A stretch of DNA of 16,857 nt from PMNU01 sp035479375 (GTDB lineage Bacteria; Patescibacteriota; Saccharimonadia; Saccharimonadales; UBA4665), in assembly GCA_035479375.1 (NCBI GenBank), contig DATIIT010000016.1, forward strand, positions 1-16,857, read 5' to 3'. A program made the translations under genes and the position numbers. Shown here in pieces: positions 7,009 through 14,000 of this stretch. The stretch's first letter is position 1, and each line of letters begins with the position of its first letter. The notes beneath the pieces were generated by a model. That model ran no database searches. It had not been told where the DNA came from and worked only from the letters and a program-made list of their open reading frames with translations.

Positions 7009-7533
7009 TTACGACGCCTGCGGCGGCAGCTGGCGCGGCTTGGATTGCTCCAGGGTGTGCTCCAGAGTCTTAAGCAGGCTGTAGGCTTGCTCGCGGCTCA
7101 TACCGATGCGCGCCGTGGTGAGCGGCTGCTGGCCGCCGTTGTTCTGCGAAAAATTGAGCACCACGCCAACGTTGTTGGCAGTCACCTGCGCGCCATCGCT
7201 GTAAATGACCCGTGGGTCAACGGCCATGATCATGACCATGGTGCGGTTGGCCTCGTTGGGGGCAGGGCCGTGGTCGTGGTCGTGCGGTTGGTCATAGCCG
7301 GCGAGCTGCCAGAGCTTGGCGGCGTCATCGTCTTGCATACCAAAGTGGTTGATGAGCAGCAGCAAAATGTCTTCGCTGGGGCGCTCGTGGCCTTGCTCGA
7401 TCTTGGACAGCTGCTGTTCCTCAATTTCTACGGCGCCAGAAACCTCGGCCACGCTCTCGTGCAGTTTTTGGCGGATGGTCTTTAATTTTTCGCCAAGGGT
7501 CTTGAATGGGATTTTTTGGGCATCATCGCTCAT
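7009..7533 (-). CDS. XRE-type HTH regulator with DUF3467-like C-terminal domain
   Basis: A 174-residue protein. Residues 13-66 form a Cro/C1-type helix-turn-helix (LGEKLKTIRQKLHESVAEVS, then IEEQQLSKIEQGHERPSED). A linker with HDHDHG (84-89), a possible metal-binding patch, separates it from a C-terminal domain (about 101-163: MAVDPRVIYSDGAQVTANNVG, then LTTARIGMSREQAYSLLKTL). That domain resembles the small DUF3467 fold; this likeness is remembered, not searched. Two ATG codons are adjacent (7536 and 7533). The second is chosen because it lies 6 bases after a TACTAT -10 box, the spacing seen for two other leaderless genes here. It is transcribed divergently from murB across a large inverted repeat, so it may regulate itself and murB; that is inference. 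Confidence 0.8.
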   Translation of the reverse strand: MSDDAQKIPFKTLGEKLKTIRQKLHESVAEVSGAVEIEEQQLSKIEQGHERPSEDILLLLINHFGMQDDDAAKLWQLAGYDQPHDHDHGPAPNEANRTMVMIMAVDPRVIYSDGAQVTANNVGVVLNFSQNNGGQQPLTTARIGMSREQAYSLLKTLEHTLEQSKPRQLPPQAS

Positions 7534-7539
7534 CATCTA

Positions 7540-7568
7540 ATAGTACCGCTAACTTCTTGGGAGTGCAA
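7540..7568 (-). promoter_or_regulatory. Leaderless promoter of the XRE-type gene
   Basis: On the minus strand TTGCAC (complement of 7563-7568), a 17-base spacer and TACTAT (complement of 7540-7545). Transcription is predicted to begin at about 7533, the second ATG. The -35 overlaps the left copy (7564-7571) of an outer 8-bp inverted repeat that flanks the large repeat in this gap. Confidence 0.6.
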
Positions 7569-7581
7569 GATGGTAAGGTGT

Positions 7582-7690
7582 GCTGGCCGCTGGCCTATGC
7601 CCAAAAAGGAGTGCGTTACTCGCCGAGCGCATATGCGCTCGGGCTGCACTACGCTTGACCCTCCTTTTTGGGCATAGGCCAGCGGCCAGC
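7582..7690. repeat. 109-bp element with perfect 30-bp inverted repeats
   Basis: The arm at 7582-7611 (starts GCTGGCCGCTGG, ends AAAAAGGAG) is the exact reverse complement of 7661-7690. The 49-base centre holds a further perfect 20-bp palindrome at 7623-7642 (CCGAGCGCATATGCGCTCGG), so the strand can fold into a long hairpin with an inner hairpin, or a cruciform. Outside it, TGCAAGAT (7564-7571) and ATCTTGCA (7701-7708) form another inverted repeat exactly 10 bases from each arm (arm-to-arm gap of 10 on both sides). The element lies between the divergent promoters of the XRE-type gene and murB. It encodes nothing. No target-site duplication is evident, so either a MITE-like insertion or a regulatory structure is possible. 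Confidence 0.9.
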
Positions 7691-7710
7691 TGCATATCTA
7701 ATCTTGCATG

Positions 7711-7716
7711 TATAAT
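7711..7716 (+). promoter_or_regulatory. murB -10 box, leaderless start
   Basis: A perfect TATAAT ends 6 bases before the ATG at 7723, so the predicted first transcribed base is the A of the start codon. No good -35 is seen at the expected place (about 7688-7693), which straddles the edge of the inverted-repeat element. Activity may depend on that element or on a bound factor. Confidence 0.7.
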
Positions 7717-7722
7717 GTGCGC

Positions 7723-8751
7723 ATGGATATACGGCAGAATGAGCCACTGGCGGCGCACTCCACCATGCGCCTGGGCGGCACCGCCAAATTCGCGGTGGAT
7801 GTGCACTCCCGCCAGGAGATGCAAGAGGCCGTGGGGTGGGCCGCGGCGCGCGGCCTGCGGGCCATCGTTGTTGGGCAAGGCAGCAACATCGTATGGAAAG
7901 ACGGGGAGTTTGACGGGCTGCTCATCGTCAACCAAATCAAAGGCATTGAAGAGCAGTTTGAAGACGCCGAAAACTACTACATCACCGTAGGCGCCGGCGA
8001 GGTGTGGGACGACGTGGTGGCGCTCACCGCTAGCAAGGGCATGACTGGCATCGAGGCACTCAGCCTCATCCCGGGCACGGCCGGGGCAACGCCGGTGCAA
8101 AATGTGGGTGCCTACGGCCAAGAGGTGAGCGCCACCCTGGTGAGCGTGCAGGCCTACGACGCCCAGGCCAAGCAAATGGTCACCCTCCCCGGCCAAGACT
8201 GCGCCTTTGGCTACCGCACCAGCCGCTTCAAGACCACGGACAACGGCCGGTTTTTCATCACCGCCGTCACCTTCCATTTACTACACACAAACCCGCAACC
8301 GCCGTTCTACCCTGGCGTACAGGCTTATTTTGACAAACATGGCGTCAAAGAGTTCACGCCGCAGACGGTACGCGACGCCGTTGTAGCCATCCGCCAAGCA
8401 AGACTGCCCGACCCCGCCCAAGTGGCCAACAACGGCTCCTTCTTTGCCAACCCGTTTGTAGACGAAGGTAAAGTCTCCCAGTTGGTAGCCGAATACGGCG
8501 TGGTGCCGCACTGGGCCGCCGGCAACGGCCAGGCCAAAATGCCAGCCGCCTGGCTGGTGGAACAAGCCGGCTTTAAGGACTCTCACGACGCCGAAACCGG
8601 CATGGGAACCTGGGCGGCCCAACCCATTGTCCTAGTAAATGAACATGCGCGAGATACCGCGCAGGTGCTCGCCTTCAAACAAAAAATCGTGGCCGCGGTG
8701 GAGGCAAAATTTGGCATCCACCTCGAGCAAGAGCCCGATTTACTCCCGTAA
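7723..8751 (+). CDS. murB: UDP-N-acetylenolpyruvoylglucosamine reductase
   Basis: MurB reduces UDP-GlcNAc-enolpyruvate to UDP-MurNAc with NADPH and FAD, the second committed step of peptidoglycan synthesis in the cytoplasm. The 342-residue protein starts MDIRQNEPLAAHSTMRLGG. FAD-binding landmarks are VVGQGSNIV (49-57) and GIEALSLIPGTAGATPVQN with GAYGQEV (109-135). FGYRTSRFK (162-170) carries the conserved Tyr and Arg165. Ser239 in NNGSFFANP is the proton donor by homology, and the C-terminal LEQE (334-337) holds the catalytic Glu. Length and the Tyr-loop layout match the E. coli-like type I enzyme. The ATG at 7723 is preferred over an in-frame one at 7708 because that one lies upstream of the TATAAT box. 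The partner gene murA is about 3.6 kb downstream as an HTH fusion. Confidence 0.95.
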   Translation: MDIRQNEPLAAHSTMRLGGTAKFAVDVHSRQEMQEAVGWAAARGLRAIVVGQGSNIVWKDGEFDGLLIVNQIKGIEEQFEDAENYYITVGAGEVWDDVVALTASKGMTGIEALSLIPGTAGATPVQNVGAYGQEVSATLVSVQAYDAQAKQMVTLPGQDCAFGYRTSRFKTTDNGRFFITAVTFHLLHTNPQPPFYPGVQAYFDKHGVKEFTPQTVRDAVVAIRQARLPDPAQVANNGSFFANPFVDEGKVSQLVAEYGVVPHWAAGNGQAKMPAAWLVEQAGFKDSHDAETGMGTWAAQPIVLVNEHARDTAQVLAFKQKIVAAVEAKFGIHLEQEPDLLP

Positions 8752-8797
8752 AACGCCCGTTTAGCGCAGGATGTTCCGGAATTGGTACGAAACATTC

Positions 8798-8827
8798 TTG
8801 ACTTAGGCGCCTATCTTACTTTAGAAT
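8798..8827 (+). promoter_or_regulatory. Promoter of the 523-residue unknown protein
   Basis: TTGACT (8798-8803), an 18-base spacer and TAGAAT (8822-8827) give a good sigma-70-type promoter. Transcription from about 8834 leaves a 72-base leader before the ATG at 8906. The rest of the 154-base gap after murB shows a short TTCCGGAA palindrome (around 8774-8781) and no terminator. Confidence 0.65.
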
Positions 8828-8905
8828 AGCGGAGTTCAAACCAGTCCCGCATGTTGCAAATGGTGGACATTGCCTGGGCTGTTTTTAATTTACTGGAAGA
8901 CCGCT

Positions 8906-10477
8906 ATGACTATGACCGCCGAACAACCACCTGCCGCCTCTTCGCCCTACCAGGGCGACCATGCTGGCTTTTTTGTACCAGGGCCGTCTGAATATTACGG
9001 CGACCTCTCAGCATCACCAGATGACATGCCGGTAGTTGCCGACGAAGTCACGGCCGTACGTGGCCGCCTTCCGGACAGGCCAGGTGCCGGTGTCACCCCC
9101 GGCTCCAAGCCGCCCATTGAGATACAAACACTTGGCGCGGATGGCGCGGACGCCAGCACAGAGCTTGGCACTGACAGCTATCCCCGTACGGCCATCGTAC
9201 CGTATATACCAGAAGTAGACGAAGGTCCCACAACGGTGCTGTACGCGCTACCCCCAAGTGGTGCCGCCACGCCAGCGCCAGACACGCTTTGGGAACCGCC
9301 GCGATATGCATTCGACTGGGCGCACCCCGGAAAGGATAATCTGGCCTCTATCGGGGAGGACAACGCAACGCGTGCATTGCGCCGGGTTACCGGCGACGAT
9401 GGCCGCGTCGCCGCCCCCACCACGTATGAGGTAGAAAGAACTCTTGCCCGCCTTGCAACACAGCACCAGCTTGAGCGCGAAGCGACCGCAGTTGTACGTC
9501 GCGCCGAAGAAGAGCTCGTCACATCCCTGGCTGATGTCGTCGACCCTGACACGCCTATCTTCAGAGACGCCGTCTCAGTGTTCACCGGCGATACAGACCC
9601 CCACCCGGACACCCAGATATCACCCCCTGATACCGGAAACGCCACCCCTCCCCCAGCCCCAGGCCGGACACATACCGCTACATCGACAAGCGTCGACAAC
9701 ACGGTAACTCGGTTAAGCGACATACATCCCGCCGAGACCGCCTGGGAGGCAATGCCGGTTATCCATCAAGCTAGAGATACCGTGCCTCAAGCCGAAACGC
9801 CACCCGCAGCAGGGCATAACGCCCTTACCGCCCCCACGAGGCTTCTGCCCGTACGTGCTGTTGGCACAGCCGCGGTAGCAGGAGAGGGCGTCGTCGCCCG
9901 ACCTGCCGCCCCTGAAGATGGCCTCGTTACCACTTCCGACCGAGTGTTTGGTGTGGCCCAGCTCCGCCAATTGCTAGACGAAAGGGAGGCTGCCGCAGTA
10001 ACGGCTGTAGCCATTCCGCGCCCCGAGGTACGCACCACGCTGAGCTGGGGCGGCCAAAGCTTGCCGCCACTGGAAGGGCTTGCCTTCATGGAGGGTGAAA
10101 GATTCGTCGTCGACGGCGTGCCCCTGGACGAAGCACTGCTTGAGTTCAACCGTATCCGTAATGATGACCGCCAGCTGCGCTTCTTAGTAGTTGAATGGTT
10201 TACCTTGGCTGCCGACGGACGCGAAGACGAACGCTCCGGCCTGCTCAGCCGCTTACAAATGTCTGTAGCCACTTTACGCAAGGGCGTATCCACAGTCATG
10301 GCCGACCCCGAGAGCTTCTCGAAAGTAACCCCGACAGACGACCCCTACACCCATCATGCGCCTGCCGACCCCAAATCGAACGTCAGAATAGCAGCGACAG
10401 CCCGCATCACCGAACAGTCCGACGAAGAGATAAACGATGGCCTGCGCCGTATACGCGCAGGATTAAACCGCCTCTAG
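8906..10477 (+). CDS. Large protein of unknown function, mostly disordered
   Basis: I do not recognise this 523-residue protein. There is no signal peptide or membrane segment, so it should be cytoplasmic. Residues 1-165 and 210-340 are rich in Pro, Thr, Ala, Asp and Glu and look disordered. Residues 172-208 (VERTLARLATQHQLEREATA onward) are a likely charged helix or coiled coil. Residues 345-471 look folded: GVAQLRQLLDEREAAAV, LSWGGQSLPPLEG, RFVVDGVPLDEALLEFNRIR and LRFLVVEWFTL suggest a mixed alpha/beta domain. The final 20 residues form another charged helix. The ATG at 8906 follows GGAAG by 6 bases; an in-frame TTG at 8870 is less likely. It shares its stop region with a convergent Nudix gene (CTAG at 10474-10477). 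The base composition is as GC-rich as its neighbours, and codon choice appears less uniform by eye. Confidence 0.8.
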   Translation: MTMTAEQPPAASSPYQGDHAGFFVPGPSEYYGDLSASPDDMPVVADEVTAVRGRLPDRPGAGVTPGSKPPIEIQTLGADGADASTELGTDSYPRTAIVPYIPEVDEGPTTVLYALPPSGAATPAPDTLWEPPRYAFDWAHPGKDNLASIGEDNATRALRRVTGDDGRVAAPTTYEVERTLARLATQHQLEREATAVVRRAEEELVTSLADVVDPDTPIFRDAVSVFTGDTDPHPDTQISPPDTGNATPPPAPGRTHTATSTSVDNTVTRLSDIHPAETAWEAMPVIHQARDTVPQAETPPAAGHNALTAPTRLLPVRAVGTAAVAGEGVVARPAAPEDGLVTTSDRVFGVAQLRQLLDEREAAAVTAVAIPRPEVRTTLSWGGQSLPPLEGLAFMEGERFVVDGVPLDEALLEFNRIRNDDRQLRFLVVEWFTLAADGREDERSGLLSRLQMSVATLRKGVSTVMADPESFSKVTPTDDPYTHHAPADPKSNVRIAATARITEQSDEEINDGLRRIRAGLNRL

Positions 10478-10926
10478 AAGTTATAACCCGAGTACGCTTC
10501 CCCCGCCAGCCACCGCCCAGTAGCCGCGCGCACGGCCGGCACCATGTCGTCCGGCAGGTTTTGCGGGTCTGCCCACACCAGCTCGCTGCACTTGTCTGGC
10601 TCCATAATGGCTGGGTCGCCGCGCCAGGTTTTGGTGGTAAAAAACAGGTCGATATATTCGTGCGTGCCGGTTTCGGCCAGGCGGTGCATGGTGTGGGCGT
10701 GGCGCATGTCTGTAACGGCCAGGCCGACGCCGATTTCTTCTTTGGCCTCGCGCACCAGGGCTTGTTCGGCGGGCTCATTGCCGTCGACGTGGCCGGACGG
10801 CAGGCCAAGCTTGCCGTCCATATAACCGGTGCCGGCGCGACGCGTGAGCAATATCTTGCCGTCGGCGCGCTCTAAAATGATAAACACGGCCAGTAGCGAG
10901 CGGTGGCGTTCGGTCCAATGCGCCAT
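10474..10926 (-). CDS. Nudix hydrolase (MutT-like)
   Basis: A 150-residue Nudix hydrolase, of the type that hydrolyses nucleotide pyrophosphates. The Nudix box is intact at residues 45-67: Gly45, Glu51 and REAKEEIGV (59-67). The surrounding sequence (LLAVFIILERADGKILLTRRAGTGYMDGKLGLPSGHVDGNE) is typical of MutT-like enzymes. DPDKC-like and VWADPQNLPDD segments at the C-terminal side are common in the family, but the substrate is open. It begins 15 bases after the glyA stop, so the two are probably one operon, and has only a weak GGAA as Shine-Dalgarno. Its TAG stop overlaps the TAG of the convergent unknown gene within CTAG, with no terminator between them. Confidence 0.92.
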   Translation of the reverse strand: MAHWTERHRSLLAVFIILERADGKILLTRRAGTGYMDGKLGLPSGHVDGNEPAEQALVREAKEEIGVGLAVTDMRHAHTMHRLAETGTHEYIDLFFTTKTWRGDPAIMEPDKCSELVWADPQNLPDDMVPAVRAATGRWLAGEAYSGYNF

Positions 10927-10941
10927 AACAGTTCCGGCTGC

Positions 10942-12201
10942 CTACGCGGGCAGCGGGTAATCCTTAGTGAAGGCCACCACCTCTTGCTTGATGGCTGCCA
11001 GCTTGGCGTCGTTGCCGTTGGCGGTAATGGCGCGGTCGATCCACTCGGCCACCTGGTCCATTTCACTTTCCTTGAGGCCGCGGGTGGTGAGCGCCGGCGT
11101 GCCCATGCGGATGCCGCTGGGGCTAAACGGCGGGCGCGGGTCAAACGGCACGGTGTTTTTGTTGACCGTGATGCCGGCTGCGCCCAGCGCCTTTTCGGCG
11201 TCGGCACCAATAATGCCCTTTTTGGTGAGGTCTACGAGCAGCAGGTGGTTATCCGTGCCGCCGGTGACCAAATCATAGCCCTTGCTGGCCAGCTGGTTTG
11301 CCAGGCGCTGGGCGTTTTTGACGATTTGCGCGGCATACTCCTTAAAGGCTGGTTGCGAGGCCTCGCGCAGCGCCACAGCAATGGCCGCGGTCTGGTGGTT
11401 GTGCGGCCCGCCTTGCAAGCCGGGGATAATGGCGCGGTCAATGAGGGTGGGCAGGTTTTCGCGCTCCAGGGGCACAGCCTTGGTAGGCGTAGAGGGGTTG
11501 CCATTGCACAAAATCATGGCGCCGCGCGGCCCGCGCAGCGTCTTGTGCGTAGTAGTGGTGATAATATCCGCAATGCCCGCCGGGCTGGGGTGCACCCCGC
11601 CCACCACCAGCCCGGCAATATGCGAGATGTCCGCCACCAAAAAGGCGCCACACAAATCAGCGATCTGCCGCAGCCGCTGCCAGTCAAAAATGCGCGGATA
11701 GGCCGTGGCGCCCACAAAAATGAGCTTGGGCTTGTGCTCTTTTACCAGGGCGGCCATGGCGTCGTAATCTAGGTAGCCGTCTGTGCCGGTGCCGTACTGC
11801 ACGCTATGAAACCACTTGCCAGAGAAGTTTACCTTAAGGCCGTGCGTCATGTGGCCGCCAAAGTACAGCGCCATGCCCATCACCGTGTCACCGGGGTTGG
11901 CCAGGGCGTAGTACACGGCCATGTTCGCGGGCGAGCCGGAGTACGGCTGCACATTGGCATGGTCAACACCAAACAGGGCCTTGGCGCGGTCGCGAGCCAA
12001 GTTCTCTACTTTGTCTACAAATTCGCAGCCGCCGTAGTAGCGTTTGCCCGGGTAGCCCTCGGAATATTTGTCTGTCAGGCGCGAGCCCAGCGCTTTTAGG
12101 ACGTCGCCAGAGGTGTGGTTCTCGCTGGGGATCATCTCCAGGCCCTCGGCTTGGCGGTTGGTTTCGGCGGCAATCAATACTTCAATTTCTTTGTCATCCA
12201 T
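10942..12201 (-). CDS. glyA: Serine hydroxymethyltransferase
   Basis: GlyA interconverts serine and glycine using pyridoxal phosphate and tetrahydrofolate, feeding one-carbon units to nucleotide synthesis. The 419-residue protein (standard length for the bacterial enzyme) shows MIPSENHTS (substrate region), GYPGKRYYGGCEFVD, VQPYSGSPANMAVY, LYFGGHMTHG and the PLP site TTTTHKTLRGPRGAM with the Schiff-base Lys at 220. ADISHIAGLVVGG carries the PLP-binding Asp. The start at 12201 follows GAGGGAAG by 6 bases; a GTG five codons earlier would place that site inside the gene. A Nudix gene follows 15 bases downstream in the same direction. A MurA-fusion gene is transcribed divergently, with 172 bases between the starts. 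Confidence 0.97.
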   Translation of the reverse strand: MDDKEIEVLIAAETNRQAEGLEMIPSENHTSGDVLKALGSRLTDKYSEGYPGKRYYGGCEFVDKVENLARDRAKALFGVDHANVQPYSGSPANMAVYYALANPGDTVMGMALYFGGHMTHGLKVNFSGKWFHSVQYGTGTDGYLDYDAMAALVKEHKPKLIFVGATAYPRIFDWQRLRQIADLCGAFLVADISHIAGLVVGGVHPSPAGIADIITTTTHKTLRGPRGAMILCNGNPSTPTKAVPLERENLPTLIDRAIIPGLQGGPHNHQTAAIAVALREASQPAFKEYAAQIVKNAQRLANQLASKGYDLVTGGTDNHLLLVDLTKKGIIGADAEKALGAAGITVNKNTVPFDPRPPFSPSGIRMGTPALTTRGLKESEMDQVAEWIDRAITANGNDAKLAAIKQEVVAFTKDYPLPA

Positions 12202-12262
12202 GGGTTCTTCCCTCACTTACTTTTTCAAACCAGTTTTGCCGCCTGCACTAGATCATGACGCT

Positions 12263-12291
12263 ATTGTACCAAGGCTTGCACCTGGTGGTAA
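12263..12291 (-). promoter_or_regulatory. glyA promoter
   Basis: On the minus strand TTACCA (complement of 12286-12291), a 17-base spacer and TACAAT (complement of 12263-12268). Transcription from about 12256 gives a 55-base leader, too short for a tandem glycine riboswitch, and no riboswitch-like fold was seen in it. Confidence 0.6.
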
Positions 12292-12333
12292 ACTAGGTGT
12301 AGGCAAATTCTCTTTTAGCATAAACAAAAACGG

Positions 12334-12363
12334 TTGCGGTTTTAATATCATGCGTGATATACT
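12334..12363 (+). promoter_or_regulatory. Promoter and candidate operator of the HTH-MurA gene
   Basis: TTGCGG (12334-12339), an 18-base spacer and TATACT (12358-12363) predict a transcript from about 12370, only 4 bases before the ATG at 12374. A dyad ATATCA-TGCG-TGATAT spans 12345-12360 and overlaps the -10 box, where a bound protein would block polymerase. The gene itself encodes a Cro/C1-type HTH, so self-repression is an obvious possibility. Confidence 0.6.
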
Positions 12364-12373
12364 TTTGCGTACT

Positions 12374-13891
12374 ATGGATACAGCAAACGCACAAATTGGT
12401 AATTTAATAGCACAGATTAGACAAGAGCGCGGGCTTACCCAGTCCGAGTTCGCCAAGCGGCTCAACACCTCACAGTCGGCCGTTAACCGCATGGAGCACG
12501 GCAAGCAAAACCTCAGCCTGGAAACGCTGGGGCGCATCAGCGACGTGCTCAACAAGCAGCTTATTTCGCTGAGTGGCAAGGCCGTAAACCTGCGCATCGA
12601 CGGCGGCTACGAGCTGTCCGGCGAAATCGCGCTCAAAACCAGCAAAAACGCCGCTGTGGGGCTGCTGTGCGCCAGCTTGCTCAACTACGGCGTCACGCGC
12701 TTTACCTCGTTCCCCAAGATTGAGGAAGTCTACCGCATTATCGAGGTGCTGCAGAGCATCGGCGTCAAAATTAAGTGGACCGGCAACGATATTGAAATCC
12801 GCCGCCCAGAAAAGCTCAAGCTGGACAGGCTAGACGCCGAGGCCGCGCGCAAAACGCGCTCGGTGCTGATGATGATCGGGCCGCTGCTGCACGACTACAA
12901 AGAGTTCAAAATCCCGTACGCCGGCGGCTGCAAACTCGGCACCCGCACGGTGGAGCCGCATCTGTTTGCGCTGGAGGAGTTTGGCGTGGGCATTGTTGCC
13001 ACCAAAGGCCACTACGAGGTCACGGTCAAGCGCACGCACCCCAGCCGCGTGGTGTTGTACGAGCAAGGCAACACCGTCACCGAGAATGCCCTGTTCGCCG
13101 CGGCGCGGTTTGACGAGACCACCACTATCCAATCCGCCAGCGCCGACTACATGATCCAAGACGTCTGCTTCTTCCTGAAGAAGCTCGGCGTCAAAATTGA
13201 CGGCATTGGCAGCGGCGTGCTCAAAGTAACCGGCGTCCGCCACATCAAGAAGAACATCACCTACGCACTCACCGAAGACCCCATCGAGGCCATGTTCTTC
13301 CTGAGCGCGGCCATTACCACCAACTCCGAGATCACCATCCAGCGCGTGCCTATAGATTGGGTCGCCATCGAACTGCTGAAGCTGCACAAAATGGGCGTCC
13401 AAACCACCATCAGCGAACGCTACAAAGCCAACAACGGCGTGGTAGACCTAGTGGACATCACCGTGCACAAGCACAACGGCAAGCTCGCGGCGCTTACAGA
13501 CAAATTGCATCCCAACTTGTGGCCCGGCCTCAACCCAGACAACCTGCCGTACTTTGTGCCGATTGCCGGCGTTTTGAACGGCCGCACGCTGATCCACGAC
13601 TGGATGTACGAAAACCGCGCCATCTATTACACCGAAATGACCAAAGTAGGCATGCAGGTGGAGCTGGCCGACCCGCACCGCCTGTTCGTGATCGGGCCAA
13701 CCAAATTCAGCAAAGCCGACGTGGTTTGCCCGCCAGCTTTGCGGCCCGCCAGCCTGCTTCTTATCGGCATGTTGGCCGCGCCAGGCATTTCCACGCTGCG
13801 CAACGTGTACACCATTAACCGCGGGTACGAGGACATTGCGGCGCGGCTGAACTCCCTCGGCGCCAAAATCCAAGTGTTCCACGATATGTAG
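12374..13891 (+). CDS. murA: HTH-MurA fusion: UDP-N-acetylglucosamine 1-carboxyvinyltransferase
   Basis: A 505-residue protein joining a Cro/C1-type DNA-binding domain to a MurA/EPSP-synthase fold. Residues 8-62 are the HTH (IGNLIAQIRQERGLTQSEFA, then TSQSAVNRMEHGKQNLSLET). From about 70 on it is MurA-like, the enzyme that transfers enolpyruvate from PEP to UDP-GlcNAc. Key residues are kept: Lys91 in KTSKNAA (E. coli Lys22), Cys186 in GGCKLGTRTVEPH (Cys115, target of fosfomycin), Asp389 in GLNPDNLPYF (Asp305; the usual GFPTD context is altered) and Arg483 in INRGYEDI (Arg397). The MurA part is about 435 residues against about 420 normally. The ATG at 12374 is chosen because it is just after the promoter; earlier in-frame ATGs lie inside it. 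No Shine-Dalgarno is seen. A direct link from wall-precursor synthesis to gene control is inference. Confidence 0.9.
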   Translation: MDTANAQIGNLIAQIRQERGLTQSEFAKRLNTSQSAVNRMEHGKQNLSLETLGRISDVLNKQLISLSGKAVNLRIDGGYELSGEIALKTSKNAAVGLLCASLLNYGVTRFTSFPKIEEVYRIIEVLQSIGVKIKWTGNDIEIRRPEKLKLDRLDAEAARKTRSVLMMIGPLLHDYKEFKIPYAGGCKLGTRTVEPHLFALEEFGVGIVATKGHYEVTVKRTHPSRVVLYEQGNTVTENALFAAARFDETTTIQSASADYMIQDVCFFLKKLGVKIDGIGSGVLKVTGVRHIKKNITYALTEDPIEAMFFLSAAITTNSEITIQRVPIDWVAIELLKLHKMGVQTTISERYKANNGVVDLVDITVHKHNGKLAALTDKLHPNLWPGLNPDNLPYFVPIAGVLNGRTLIHDWMYENRAIYYTEMTKVGMQVELADPHRLFVIGPTKFSKADVVCPPALRPASLLLIGMLAAPGISTLRNVYTINRGYEDIAARLNSLGAKIQVFHDM

Positions 13892-13924
13892 CCACGCCGC
13901 AGGCTTTTCACAGAGGGGCAAGTA

Positions 13925-13953
13925 TTGCAAAATACCCCATAAAATGATATAAT
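13925..13953 (+). promoter_or_regulatory. Promoter of the glycosyltransferase operon
   Basis: TTGCAA (13925-13930), an exact 17-base spacer and a perfect TATAAT (13948-13953), with transcription from about 13960. A small dyad GTATT-GCAA-AATAC (13922-13935) covers the -35 box. No terminator for the HTH-MurA gene is visible in the 109-base gap, so some readthrough is likely. Confidence 0.75.
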
Positions 13954-14000
13954 CTCCTCAAATAGCGCTTTTAGCTGTTGTGACCCGGAGAACACCCCAG

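Noticed and set aside
8870..8905. TTG start 12 codons upstream of the unknown protein
   Set aside because: No ribosome site precedes it, whereas GGAAG precedes the ATG at 8906.
12202..12256. Glycine riboswitch in the glyA leader
   Set aside because: The predicted leader is about 55 bases and shows no aptamer-like paired elements.
12068..12373. N-terminal extension of the HTH-MurA frame
   Set aside because: It runs antisense through glyA and its promoter and then through the promoter of the fusion gene; the HTH starts right after the ATG at 12374.
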